Assembly (NCBI GenBank): GCA_036023115.1
Contig: JAYKKT010000089.1
Location: 13,717,001-13,781,000 of the forward strand
Direction: 5' to 3'
Length of the DNA: 64,000 nt
DNA from: Brasenia schreberi
Lineage: Eukaryota; Streptophyta; Magnoliopsida; Nymphaeales; Cabombaceae
Position numbers and translations under genes: made by a program. The notes under the pieces were generated by a model. That model was not told the DNA's origin. It saw only the letters and a list, made by a program, of their open reading frames with translations, and did not search any database. Below, piece by piece: positions 26,401 through 38,042 of this stretch (its first letter is position 1; every line of letters begins with the position of its first letter).

Positions 26401-27464
26401 AAAATTTGTCACTTATCAAGGGTAAATTAGTAATTTTGGTTAATCTTGTCTTTTAACATAGTGGTAGAGCTGTGTACCTTTTATAGGGTAACAACGAGAG
26501 GGCAAAAGCGACTTTTCACCCATTTGAGGGTAAAACTATCTTTTTACTTAAAAATATATGGATAGTTTCATAATTTTACCCTTTGGCAATTTGTAGTTAG
26601 TAAAATCGACCAGGGGTAAAATGAACTTTTCAACCTGTCACCTGAGGTGGTTTTCGTCAAACCGTTGGTTTCTGCCCATGATTTTTTTAAGTTGTTGGGT
26701 GGTTTCCCGGGCATATAAAAGGGAATAGAGAGAGAGAGACTGAGAGGGAGAGCATAGTGAGAGAGGGGGAGGCTCCTGCCTCCCTTTGTCTTCTGTGTCT
26801 TGCCGATGGTTTCTGTCAAACCGTTGATTTCTTCTCTCTCTCTTTTTCTTTCTTTTAAATTTACAAAACGTAACTGCGTACCTTTTTTGTAATTAACGAG
26901 GCCTTGATACTACTCAAGGAATCTATCAATGTCCGGTTGTTGTTCCCTACAACGTCCTCATCAGGTTTCTATAGCAACTCTTGACGGCTTCCAATTATAC
27001 TGCGGATGATCTCTGTGTGTTGAAGACGAAGAGAAGAAGGTGAAGAATCAGGTATGTTTTTTCGGTTTGCCACCGCCAGTTTCCCAAGGAGGTTTCTATC
27101 AATTTTTCTCTAATTCACTGTGTGTTTGCTTATGTGCGTTGCTTTGTATTTATAGAGCAACGCCTGACTCCTCATTCCGGATATCTAGGTTGGACTTTCC
27201 ATTCTGGAGCCCTTATCCGACCGTTACAGAACTTATCTATAACAATTTAGCTATTACGGATTTGTAACGTACGGGAAACGGCTAGATGACCGATCCAGTT
27301 GTTCCCGTGAGTGACATTGTTGGCTTAAGAGAAAGATACTTAAAACCCTGGTTATAACCTCTTGTTTACTTGCTTCATGCCTATTGTTATGTTACCTTCC
27401 TGATTTTCAACAAAAGGTGCTTTTGGAGAACACAAAGCAGTTGGAGCTACGGAGGGGCATATAG
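20432..27464 (+). CDS. RRP41: RRP41-like exosome subunit, eight 3' exons, N-terminus not found (possible pseudogene)
   Basis: RRP41 is an RNase PH-fold subunit of the exosome ring. Exons: 20432-20470, 20550-20617, 20701-20782 (or 20779), 20868-20904, 20995-21111, 21202-21287, 21516-21605 and 27417-27464. They join in one open frame of about 188 codons from VQNRSQQ through RRSTEISLVIRQTMEACIL, DIFVQVLQADEGTR, INAATLALADVGIPM, YLNSTPLLDLNY and TVGILTKLDKVTLLQMD to VLLENTKQLELRRGI and a stop. This matches the family C-terminus of ~240-residue proteins. About 54 N-terminal residues are not found upstream. The last intron (5.8 kb) contains copia element 2. Oddities: the usual donor of exon 3 reads CAC|AT, so a GT three bases further on must be used; conserved GGAD reads GGHN and SAGY reads SARY. 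The frame is open, but these changes suggest relaxed constraint. Confidence 0.8.
21723..22142 (-). repeat. 3' LTR of copia element 2
   Basis: Matches 26914-27322 over its full length, including GATGATCTCTGTGTGTTGAA, a TATTTATAGAG block and CTATTACGGATTTGT. Ends are approximate. Confidence 0.8.
22285..26050 (-). pseudogene. Ty1/copia gag-pol polyprotein remnant (element 2)
   Basis: On the minus strand: gag (about 25560-26050), a CCHC knuckle near 25290-25350, a protease trace with WIDSGATR near 25170-25190, a 118-codon frame between protease and integrase (24775-25131), integrase core (about 24100-24650) and RT (22853-23650, with DYIFKKFKISECKS). RNase H follows at 22285-22720 and includes AATIVVWISHFKHNL. 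The order GAG-PR-IN-RT-RH is that of Ty1/copia. Frameshifts and stops separate all the blocks, so it is inactive. Confidence 0.85.
26898..26913 (-). other. Primer binding site (tRNA-iMet) of copia element 2
   Basis: On the minus strand, TAGTATCAAGGCC follows the LTR and is a mutated form of TGGTATCAGAGCC. Confidence 0.6.
26914..27322 (-). repeat. 5' LTR of copia element 2
   Basis: Partner of the left LTR. Its TATAAATACAAAGCAACGC promoter block is almost identical to that of copia element 1. Its outer edge is about 95 bp from the last RRP41-like exon. Confidence 0.8.
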
Positions 27465-28603
27465 ATATTGAGTTTGAAGATCTTTCCTTCTCTCCAGCAC
27501 CTGTTTCAACTTCACTTTTCCAACTGAGAATGCAGTCTAACCAAGACATGAAGTTTTCCTTATTTATATGCACTTTGGCTAAGCTTGCAGTGATTAAAAG
27601 TTACATTTCAAATTCAGTCTTCTTTTTTATGATTGTAAGATGTGAAAAATGCATCACACTAGCATATTCATTGAACTGTTTGAAGATGCCATTGCATTTA
27701 TCTTGCCAATCTATGACCCACGTTATTAAAGGATTACATGGGTTCTAAACCAAGCCTTGCCGTTAGTAAGTGGGTCTGACTAGTATAGGGGGAACCAACA
27801 CAAACCGATGAAACTGACCCGAATCGGTGGGGTTTTTTTTTGTGGTTTGCTATCGTGTGGTTGTGATTTTGAATATATAAACCAAACCAACATATATGTA
27901 TGTGTGTGTGCACGTTTGCATTGAAAACTTCTGTATCCCTCAATTCAGCTTCAAATTTCACCTAAAAGATTACTTGATAATTAATATTAAGGGATGCCAT
28001 TTAACCTTTTCTAGACCTCTTTTTTAGATCAAATCTATAATTGCGTCTTATTCCATAATTTACTAAGTTTATTTGTCTTGTCAGTGATATTCTTTCTGCT
28101 GTATAGGCATGTTTTTTTTCTATTCCAGCATGTTAAAACGTAATGAACCATTGTTTTGAAAATCAACCAAACTGGGAGCCCTGGTGTGGTTTGGTTCAGT
28201 TTTATGACATATAATGGTTTGTTTGGGTCTCCCAAAATTAACCGATTATATTGGTTTAGTTAAAACTGAACCAAGCCTGACCGTGAACACTCCTAGGTTA
28301 GTTAGTATATGTGCGAATCGGTCCACTCATTCTATCATGAGACATGGTCCTTATTCTTCTTGGCAATATTTTTCAGGATGGCCTTTTTCAATTTCTCGGG
28401 AAATCTCTTGCAAATCTCGGTGAGTTGAGAACTACCTATATGAAGATCACGTAAGACATTAAACCTATGGGTTTTACTGATATTTTCGTGAGCACATATA
28501 AGTATCTATAAAGTAGATTAAAATGAAAACAAAATTCATGAGCTAAAAGCATTGAACTAATTTTTCTTTCTTGGGTACGAGGCCAAAGCAAGATGCATGT
28601 CTC
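27465..28603. other. RRP41-like 3' flank and intergenic DNA
   Basis: The first few hundred bases should be the 3' UTR of the RRP41-like gene. Beyond that the sequence is AT-rich, with AACCAAACC words near 27800 and 28160-28280. No further exon is recognised. Confidence 0.4.
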
Positions 28604-28662
28604 GTGTATTGAACTCATGAATTTCAACTTGTGAGTCGACCCAAGCTACGTGAGCTGCTCTT
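28604..28662 (-). repeat. tRNA-derived SINE fragment (family S1)
   Basis: On the minus strand it reads like a Pol III tRNA-related head: a CAGCTCACGTAG A-box-like stretch, then CGACTCACAAGTTGAA and ATTCATGAGTTCAATAC (B-box-like). Similar minus-strand pieces occur near 30265, 42840 and 44500. Confidence 0.45.
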
Positions 28663-28704
28663 TTGTGCAAAAGTACTACAATCAAAATCCAACCCAAAAT
28701 GCAC

Positions 28705-28825
28705 CAAAAGCGTTAGCTCAACGGCAGTGCGCTCTAGTGCAGTTGCTGCTGGTGGGGAGTTCGACTCCCAGAGGGTGCATTTGTGGGTGTGTATGTTAGT
28801 TTTTGGCCTCTTCTTGTAAAAAAAA
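28705..28825 (+). repeat. Full-length tRNA-derived SINE with target duplication
   Basis: A tRNA-like head has an A box TTAGCTCAACGG (28713-28724) and a B box GTTCGACTCC (28759-28768), followed by a short TG-rich body and a poly-A tail. It is flanked by a 19-bp target duplication, AATCCAACCCAAAATGCAC at 28686-28704 and a copy with two mismatches at 28826-28844. A head, a body, an A tail and a TSD make this a LINE-mobilised SINE. Confidence 0.85.
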
Positions 28826-28844
28826 AATCCAATCCAAAATACAC

Positions 28845-29425
28845 GGTAAGATTTCGGCTCTAGATATCAATCACCGCCATTGTGGCATTGTATTTATTGA
28901 AAGGTCTTCTATCTTTAATTTGGAATATATGGAATCAAGATGGACTCGCTCTTTATCCAATTACGAACTTACCCAATAGCTCGATCGGCTTGACCCAGAA
29001 CCAACAGAATCCGATAGCCTAATTCTGTGGATGATTTAACTCAGGTCCAGTAGTTGTCAAAGGACTTACAAAAGTCATTATATGAACATTCCTAGAGTGG
29101 TCCGCTGCCCCTTTATAGCTCATGTAAAATCCTTTTCCATTTCTTATTATGATCGGTTCCACTTGATTTAGAGATAAGAGATGAAAATGGTGGTTTATTT
29201 TTTTGAATTACATATCATTTAGTCACTAAGTTCAGTGTATTAATCTTTCGAAATGGCAAGCAGCATTGAAGAAACCCACTTTTAGAGTTGGGCTTATCTA
29301 CATGTGATAATCGATTATGGTTTTTCTATATTTGTCAGCGACTAGCTTTAGTATCGGTTCCATTGTTGGTTTGGATTGAAGTAGGACTTGGAACATATTG
29401 ATGCATATCGATGCCACAGACCAGC
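28845..29425. other. Intergenic DNA, nothing recognised
   Basis: AT-rich sequence between the SINE and the tRNA-like copy. No coding domain or repeat boundary is seen. Confidence 0.4.
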
Positions 29426-29497
29426 ATCAGAGTGGCGCAGCGGAAGCGTGGTGGGCCCATAACCCACAGGTCCCAGGATCGAAACCTGGCTCTTTCC
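29426..29497 (+). tRNA. Initiator tRNA-Met (CAU) copy with broken 3' acceptor strand
   Basis: Bases 29426-29493 match plant initiator tRNA-Met: the 5' acceptor strand starts ATCAGAG, and the D arm, an anticodon loop with CAT and the T arm (CCAGGATCGAAACCTGG) are intact. After CTCT, where GAT plus A is expected, the sequence reads TTCC. Only 4 of 7 acceptor base pairs can form and the A1:U72 initiator pair is missing. The internal A and B boxes are intact, so it could be transcribed, but it is probably a pseudogene truncated at the 3' end. Confidence 0.75.
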
Positions 29498-29600
29498 TTG
29501 GCGTTCCCTTGGCGGGCACCGTCCATATGACGTCTAACAATTTAGACCTTTCATTTTAGATGTTTTGAGATAATATTTGTTTGCCAAAACGGAAATGTTC

Positions 29601-29663
<63 letters not shown>

Positions 29664-29665
29664 TA
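29601..29665. repeat. Compound microsatellite (CT)n(TA)n(TTTA)n
   Basis: Adjacent runs of CT, TA and TTTA units in 65 bp. Confidence 0.9.
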
Positions 29666-30680
29666 ACGCACGGCTCTTGGATTCTCATATTATTGCTCGA
29701 TTCGGGTAGGATATGCAGAAGTCTCTCTCGTTATCACAGCAGCCTTGTGTCCTGAAAATTGGCCGAACCCACTCATACGTGTGACAGTTGCTTGCTTGTG
29801 GGTAGGTAGGTTCTCAAGTTCCCAACAGCTAATATTTGACACCCAAAACACTATAAGTAATGATATACCATATACGATAGAACAGAAAGTCTTATTTTTA
29901 CAACCTAATACAACAACAAATTTTGGGTTTAGAATAGGCAGACAGCGCGCTGCTGATTGTGGTTTGGCAAAGTTCAGCTTGTGATGAGCACTTCATCTTA
30001 GGTTTAGTTCGTAATCTACACGAGTTGAACACAAGCGGACTTGTAAAGAGGAATACTAAATGCTTGATTAGACTCCGTTTGTGTAAGCTCGTTGAGTGAT
30101 GTGTTCAAATTTATTTGTTTTAACTTTCATGAGCGATGTGTTCAATTTGCCTAATTCAGCTTGTGTTCTGTTTAACGAGTTAACCCAGTTCTTTCAGCTC
30201 ATTTTCCAGCTTCGTAGCCTTATTTTGGCACAACGGGAGGCTGAAGCCATATGTACACCAAAGGTACCGAAGTTATGACCCTCAACTTGTGATTCGACTC
30301 CCTAACCAACAGACAATTGCTCTTTGCGTTAACTACGCCATAGCGTGGATGGTAGAAGAACGTGAAAATGATACCAAGAATCCTCTTGCATAGAATAGTA
30401 GCGGAATTTGGGTTGCCTATATACACTGCTGCTCTTTGGCAGAAGGAAAAGGAAAAGCAAGCAGCTGAACATTCACGATCACAGGAACAAAGTACACAAA
30501 GGCTTTTCTTCAAATATCTCAAGTATACAGATGGAATCCGAGTTTCCAAATGCATGGAGCCACAAATCCATTTATGCAAGCTTTTTAAGTTAAAGAACCG
30601 ACGCCAAAAATTCGTCCTTCGTTCATGAAATTTAAAAAAAAAAAGGGCAACGTCCACCTGATTTTTCTCCATCACAAGAG
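29666..30680. other. Spacer 3' of the bZIP gene, with SINE-like piece
   Basis: No exon is recognised. A minus-strand tRNA-SINE-like piece lies at about 30240-30330 (GTTATGACCCTCAACTTGTG and ACTCCCTAACCAA). A poly-A stretch at 30631-30642 may mark the end of an old retrotransposed sequence. The 3' UTR of the minus-strand bZIP gene probably ends between 30680 and 30820. Confidence 0.4.
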
Positions 30681-30824
30681 TGGAGTTCGCTTAGGCGGAG
30701 CGAGTATCTGATTATCGGTCTCTGTTCTGCTTCAACTGTTTCCTACTTACTGTTAGCGCGAAGATTTACTGAGAAGAAAGGTTCCAAAATCACTGGAATC
30801 AAACTGGGTTTCAGGGAGTTAGGA

Positions 30825-33800
30825 TCAGCTTGCCGCGACAGCATCGGTACGTGAGCTTGGTTCCAGGAGCTGGTGGAGCTTGCTTCCGTTCTCATGAGAG
30901 TCGCCCTCTCGCTGCCCGCTCCGATTCTTCTGGCTTGAATTGTTGATTCTAGACAGAAAGTTCTCGACACCGACTGGCTGAGGCTCGACAGGACGGTCTA
31001 ATTGAACCTTCTTGACTTTCTCCTGCAAATCCCATGTCATGTAGAATGTTATGTTCAAACCCCCAAATTGTGTTGCAAATATGGGCAGAAGCATTGCATG
31101 TATTGCATGATCCTTAGTTAACATATTTTTATAATGAGAAACTGTCTTCGAGGTATGTGCCCTGCGAGGTGAAGACAGCGGGGAGAGAACCCAACTCGGA
31201 CTGCCAGTAAACATTCCAGCCACTAACCTTTCCCGCGTAAACAGAGAAAAGAATGAAAGATCATAGGAATATACCATTAAAGAAGCATTTTCTTGTTTCA
31301 GCTTCTCAGATTTCTCCCTCAGACGGTTTAGTTCTTCTCTGAGGTCCATGTTCTCACTGGTAAGGGTCTCCACCTTCACGGCTAGTTCCTCGGTCTCAGC
31401 CTGAAAGAAAGAAACTAGAAGATCAGCTCAACTAGTGCAACAACCACAAACCCCCGACCCTAAACACACAGAGACCGACCTGTTTTCTCAACCTGGATCG
31501 CCTTGCAGATTCACGGTTAGATTGCTTCCTTCTCTCTCGCTTCAGCTCACGTTCATCCTGCAACAAACAAATGAAATTAAAATTAACAAACATCACCAGA
31601 GTGCCAACACAACACATATATCGCTTCAGCTCACTTTAATCTGTCAATTTGGGTTTCTTACTCTATGATCCATACAAACCCAAATATTCTTTGCACACTT
31701 TGTGTACTTTTTAGCGACTAGCGTGCACTAAGTATAGTTGAGCCGTAGGATCAGAGTTAACAGATTAACTTGGCTAAGAATAGGCTCAAGATGGACATAT
31801 TAGAGTAAGAAAATCATAATCATAGAGTCAATTTGACATCCCACAACTATTTTCCGCAATCCCCAATCAAATAAAGAAGCCTACATTCCAAAGCCAAATT
31901 TGACTGGGCAATTTCAAGTCATACCTGCAGCCAAAGTTCAGAAGGCAGACCTTCGCGACTGGGAACGATAACGGCAGTTGCCTGAAGACCGGAAGTTCCA
32001 TTTCCAGCCTTTGTTTTGACTGGTGTGAGGTTTCGAAACTCCATCCCTGGCGTCATGCCAGACACAGGGACCCCCTCAGGTATCTTGCTTGCGGGTGGTG
32101 TTGCCGTAATCCCTAAAGCTCTACTAGAAGACGTATTTGACTCTCCACCATGAACAGAAAGTCGAACTTTTGGATCAACTTTGCTGTTCTTGCCTGTACA
32201 CAAAGCCACAAAGTTCGTTTGATAAATTAAATCCAACTCTTAAACTTGGAAAAATAAATTTCGCATCCATCACAGTGGAATATTCACGTAAAGGCAATAG
32301 ACGATATTCTGAACTCTTAAGCATGAAACAAGCTAATCGTTGCCGTGAATGATTCCTGTTAGGTAGGATGTATCGAGAACCTATATTCTCATTTTCAACT
32401 AACACGAAATACTGCCCTAAGCAGCAGCGAGGCATAAAGCTGGAAGAAAGACGGCCTGGAGAGGAAAAGAGCTATAAATGATAAAAGAGCAACATGTTCA
32501 AATCCCAAGCTTCTCCAAAATTAGACCCAATTGCTCCATTTAATCATTTAATATCATTAATTTATGCTAAAACACCTAGAAAAAGATGAGTCGTCGATAC
32601 CCTTTGCCTTGCTAGACCATTGGTGGAAGATAAATCCAAAAACCATGGGAATATACAGAGGTTTCTTCTGCTCACTCATACCTTTCGGGTTCGCTTCTTC
32701 AGCAATTCTTTTCCTTCCTGCAGTATTACTATCACTCCCATTGCTGGAGCCTTCCGTGCCGCTATCCGCACTGCACAAGTTTTAAGAAAATAGAATGGAA
32801 AAGAATAAGGCGAAACAAGTAGTACAGCAAGCCAACAAAACAAACAAGTAAACACAATCAGCCATTTCTTGGAATTGTGGAAAATAGATGTAAACCAGCA
32901 GGAGCAAATAAAGCATACCAACAAACGATAGCTTAAGCATAAATTTGTATTCTAGTACAGCCTCAATTAACTAGAAACAGCAACTTTTTCTTCATCCACG
33001 ACAGAAACAGAAAAGTGTTGCATAGGTACAAACCTTTCTGATTGTCCATGGGACTGGCCAACAGAATCATCCATATTTCCATTTCCAATAGACACAGCAA
33101 GCCCATCAAACCCTTTTAGTTTCTTTACCAAGCCATGTTCCTTACTGTTTGATGATTTAGGTGTTTCTGTACTGATGTCCTGAATAAAAGAAAAACAATT
33201 GAAACGGTTATGAGCTTCCAATTATGGTATCGAGATTACGCATAAAAATCTGGAGAAAGGACCACAATGCAGGTTCTGGTTACATAACATGAAAAGAAAG
33301 ATTTGAAGCCCTTTAGGCATTTCATGATTAAATCTTCCCAGAAGAAATGATCGAAACAAACTCTTAAATCTCTTCTTTCCGATGATAGCACCATAATATC
33401 CAGTTGTCTCATAGTTACAGGATTATTGAACTTCACTCTCCCTATTTTATTGTTGTTTTGTTGAATGATTTAAATATTAAACTTCTCCCAACGCTTAGGA
33501 ACAATCCCAAGCCACTGATTTCTGTTGGATTAAAAAAAATGCTTAGTTATACCTCTTATAGAAAAGTCAATCAGGTGTAACTGTCCAGGATTATGGACAT
33601 AGATAAATAAGAAAATCACGTAAGACCATGGCTGCATTGTTATTATGTATGCGGCCAAAACTTAGGGACAGTTTATGAGAAAGCTTAGCAGGTCATGTTA
33701 AGTACCATAACTTCGGTTGTCCCAGCGGATGAAACCACATGACCATGTGGATGTGGACCCTGTAACACCAAAAGTTCCAACATATTAAAATAGTAAAAAG

Positions 33801-36800
33801 CAGATCAACTAAGACCAACAACAACAACAACTAAGCCTTTTCCCATACTAGACGGGGTCGGCTACATGGATTCTTTGTTTCCACAGATCCCTATCGTGTG
33901 CCATGTTAGCAGTTAACTCCCAATAAGCTAGATCATTCTTTATTGTTTCTTTCCAACACTTTTGTGGTCGTTCTCTACCTCTTTTAATACTTTCCAAATT
34001 TAGTTTTTCTAACCTTCTTACAGGTTCTTCTTTTGATCTTCTTTCTATATGTCCAAACCATCTTAAACGATGTTCTCTCATTTTATCCTCTATTGGTGCC
34101 ACTCCTAATTTGTTTCTAATAACCTCATTATGTATACGGTCTTTTCTTGTATGACCACTCATCCATCTCAACATCTTCATTTCTGTCACAGACATCTTTT
34201 ATACATGTTGATGATTAACTGCCCAACACTCAGAACCATAAAACATGGCAGGCCTAATTGCTGCTCTATAATATTTACCTTTTAATTTTAATGGTATCTT
34301 CTTATCACAAAGAATACCTGATGCTCCTCTCCATTTTAACCAACCAGCATTAATTCTATGTGTAACATCTCCATCAATTCTTCCATCACTTTGAAAAATT
34401 GACCCTAGGTATTTAAAACTTTCCTTTCGGGGAATGCAATGTGTGCCAATTTTAATTTCTATGTCCTCTGAAGTAGCCAAATGATCAAACTTACATTCCA
34501 TATATTCTGTCTTTGTTCTACTAAGTCGGAGGCCTTTGTTTTCTAATGTTTCTCTCCATAGTTCCAATTTTCTATTAACTTTTTCCTTAGACTCCTCCAC
34601 TAATACAATGTCATCTGAAAATAACATACACCAAGGTACTTCATCTTGAATATGTTTTGTTAACTCATCCATCACCATTATAAATAAGTATGGACTTAAA
34701 GTTGATCCTTGATGTAACCCAATATTAACTTCAAAGAAGTTTGTCGTTCCTTCATGAGTCCTCACACATGTTTTTGCACCATCATACATGTCTCTTATAA
34801 GGTTAATATATGTCAATGGGATACCTCTTTTTCCAAAGTTCTCCAAAGAACCTCCCTCGGTACCCTATCATAAGCTTTTTCTAGATCAATAAATATCATG
34901 TGAAGGTCTTTCTTTTTTGCTCTAAAATGTTCCATAAGACGTCTCAAAAGGTGAATCACTTCAATAGTAGATCTACCTGGCATAAATCCAAATTGGTTCT
35001 CTGTTGTACTTGATACTTGTCTTAACCTACGTTCGATAATTCTTTCCCATAATTTCATAGTATGACTCATTAACTTGATACCTCGATAATTCGCACAATT
35101 TTGAATGTCTCCCTTGTTCTTATATACGGGTATAAGTGTACTTGCTCTCCATTCCTCGGGCATCTTTTGGTTTTTCCATATTTCATTAAATAGTCTTGTG
35201 AGCCAAGTGATTCCTATTTCTCCTAGTATTTTCCAAACTTCTATAGGAATATTATCTGGTCCTACCGATTTACCACTCTTCATATGTTTAAGAGCCTCTT
35301 TGACTTCATTCTTTTGAATACGTCGATAGAAATTGTGGTTTATATACATTTTTGACTTGGCTAAATCTCCTAAACTAATACTAACATCTTTATTTTCATT
35401 AAAAAGATTATAAAAATAGTTTTTCCATCTATTTCTTATATCATCATTTGCCACTAGAATTTTTTTATCCTCGTCTTTTATGCATCTAACATAATTAAGA
35501 TCTTTAGTTTTCTTATCTCTAGCCCTAGCTATCCTAAAAATATCTCTTTCACCCTCTTTTGAGTTGAGTTTTTTATATAAGTCCTCCCAAATCTTAGTTT
35601 TTGCTTCACTAACGGCCTTTTTTGCTTCTTTCTTTGCTTTCTTATAAGCTTCTAAAGTTTCACTAGTTTTCTTAGCATAATGTAATTTGTAACATGCCCT
35701 CTTTGCCTTGATTTTATTTTGTACTACTTCACTCCACCACCAAGCTTCTTTTTGTGCTGGTACACCTCCCTTAGATACTCCTAACACATCTTTCGCCACT
35801 TTCCTAATATGTATAGCCATATTGTTCCACATATCACAAGGTGTGTCAACATAATTCCAAACATCTCCTTGAAGGACTTTTTGTTTAAATATATCTTCTT
35901 TCTCGCTTTTGAGGTTCCACCATTTAGTCCGAATAGCTCGATGCACTCTTTTCTTCTTTGTCCATTTTTTTATTTGTAAATCCATAACTAAAAGTCGATG
36001 TTGGGTGGTTAAGCTTTCTCCTGGAATTACCTTACAATCTTTACAACACGCTCTATCTTTTTTTCTACAAATAAAGTAATCAATTTGTGTTTGTGATAAG
36101 CCACTCTTATAAGTAATTAAATGTTCATCTCATTTTTTGAAGATTGTATTGACTATAAAGAGATCAAATGACATAACAAAATTTAAAATCTCCCTACCTT
36201 CCTCGTTTATATCCCCATAACCAAAGTTTCCATGAATCCCTTGATATCCTAATGCCTCTTTACCGACATGTCCATTTAAATCTCCTCCTAAACAAATCAT
36301 CATCCTTTGTGGAATCTTTTGAAACACCTTATCTTCTAGTCTTACTTGGGGTGCGTAAGCACAAACTATATTCAAAACCTCTGCTCCTAACACTAATTTC
36401 AATGTCATGATTCGGTCACCATATCGTTGTATGTCTACTACACTCTCCTTTAAATCTTTATTTATGATAATACCAACTCCGTTTCGGGCCTTTTCTTTAC
36501 CTGAGTACCATAATTTAAAACCTGTATCCTCTATCTCCTTTGCTTTTTCTCCAACCCATTTTGTCTCTTGTAAACATAGAATATGAATCTTTCTCCGAAT
36601 CATAGTATCTACCACCTCCATTAGTTTACCCGATAATGTTCCGATATTCCAAGAACCAATACGAATCTTATTATCTAGGACTAGCTTCCTTACCCCCCGC
36701 ATCCGTCCATAATCAAAATGTGAAGATCCTCTCTGAAAAATTTTCACTACATTCGGGCGGCAATGTAGCGGAACTAACTTCTTTACCCACACCCGTCCAT

Positions 36801-37990
36801 GATGTGGGAACCCTCTCTGCAATTGATTCACTACATTCGGGCGAAAATGTAGTGGCCCTTGCTTACTTCTTACTGCATTCGGGCTCTGCAGCATGTCGCT
36901 AGGCGGGAACACCCCAAAGCAATGCTCATAATTTTTGTAATCCATGTTGTAGAAATTCGATGAAGTTTTACGTTGGCTGTCGGAAGCCTAACACAACCCT
37001 CCTCCTTTATCCGGGCTTGGGACCGGCAATGCAAGGGTGATCCCTTACATGGGCGGAGTTTACTAAGACCAATAAAACAATTTTGAACAGAATCAAAGAT
37101 AGGTAGGTAGGTATTCTACTGCTCAATCATGGTGACTAAGACAATTTTGAACTGAAGTAAGACATGCAAAAAAAGGAATTGCTATTACTAGTTTGAAAAA
37201 GTGACAGACTTACAAGTGCCATTGAAGGATGATGAGTGTACATCCCGCCATGTGAGTACAGAGCTGCATATGCTGGTGATCCATAAGGAGGAAGAAGAGG
37301 CTGCAGAACAACGAGAAATGCAGATAGAGTCAGCAATCGCCAATATCTGACATATCCAGGTTAGAAATGAAAGAACATCGAGAAATTAGGAGAAATTAGG
37401 AGATATGTATGATGTAAACAACAGAAGATCTGAAATAGTTATTTCTATGGGCACATATAAAGATGTCAACAAGCCCAAAGACAAACTATAGTGCTTGACT
37501 ACGAACGTGCCAAGACATATTAAGCCAAAGCATTTATTCTTCTCACACAAACAAAACATCCAAAGAATAAATGGCATAATCTTATAACCCTGCCCTTCAA
37601 CTGAAAACTACAATTCCCTCCATCCCATTGAAACGCTTCGCTAAGACGGTAACACTGATCCAGCTATCAATTTTTAAAGGAAAATATCCATGCAAAAGAT
37701 GAAGAGGTCATGCGGGGGTGCATGATATGGCAATATTTGTTCTGTTCTTCACAGTTGCCAATCTTATTTTCATGGTAGCCCAAATAAAACCTTTAATTGG
37801 ATACCTGTGGTCCCCACATATACCCGAGAGGAGGATGACCAGATGCAACAGCAGCTCCAAAATAAGGGGGTGGCATGCCTGGATAATAAGCCTGGAAAAC
37901 CAACAAGCAAAATAACGAATTGGTCAAGAAAATTTGACAAACAAGTTCCCACGTTAGAGTCCTTACAAACAAGTCGCAAGTGTGGACGCA

Positions 37991-38042
<52 letters not shown>

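Larger units (their letters stand above)
21723..27322 (-). mobile_element. Ty1/copia retrotransposon 2, both LTRs, inserted in the last RRP41-like intron
   Basis: Left LTR 21723-22142 and right LTR 26914-27322 flank a minus-strand gag-pol region; the primer site is next to the right LTR. It is antisense to the RRP41-like gene. The LTRs have clearly diverged (indels and many substitutions), so the insertion is old. A clean 5-bp target duplication could not be assigned. It belongs to the same family as copia element 1: the leader around 26500-26700 corresponds to 4540-4750. Confidence 0.85.

Noticed and set aside
30220..30675. 151-codon minus-strand frame downstream of GBF3
   Set aside because: No domain, overlaps two plus-strand frames and a SINE-like piece.
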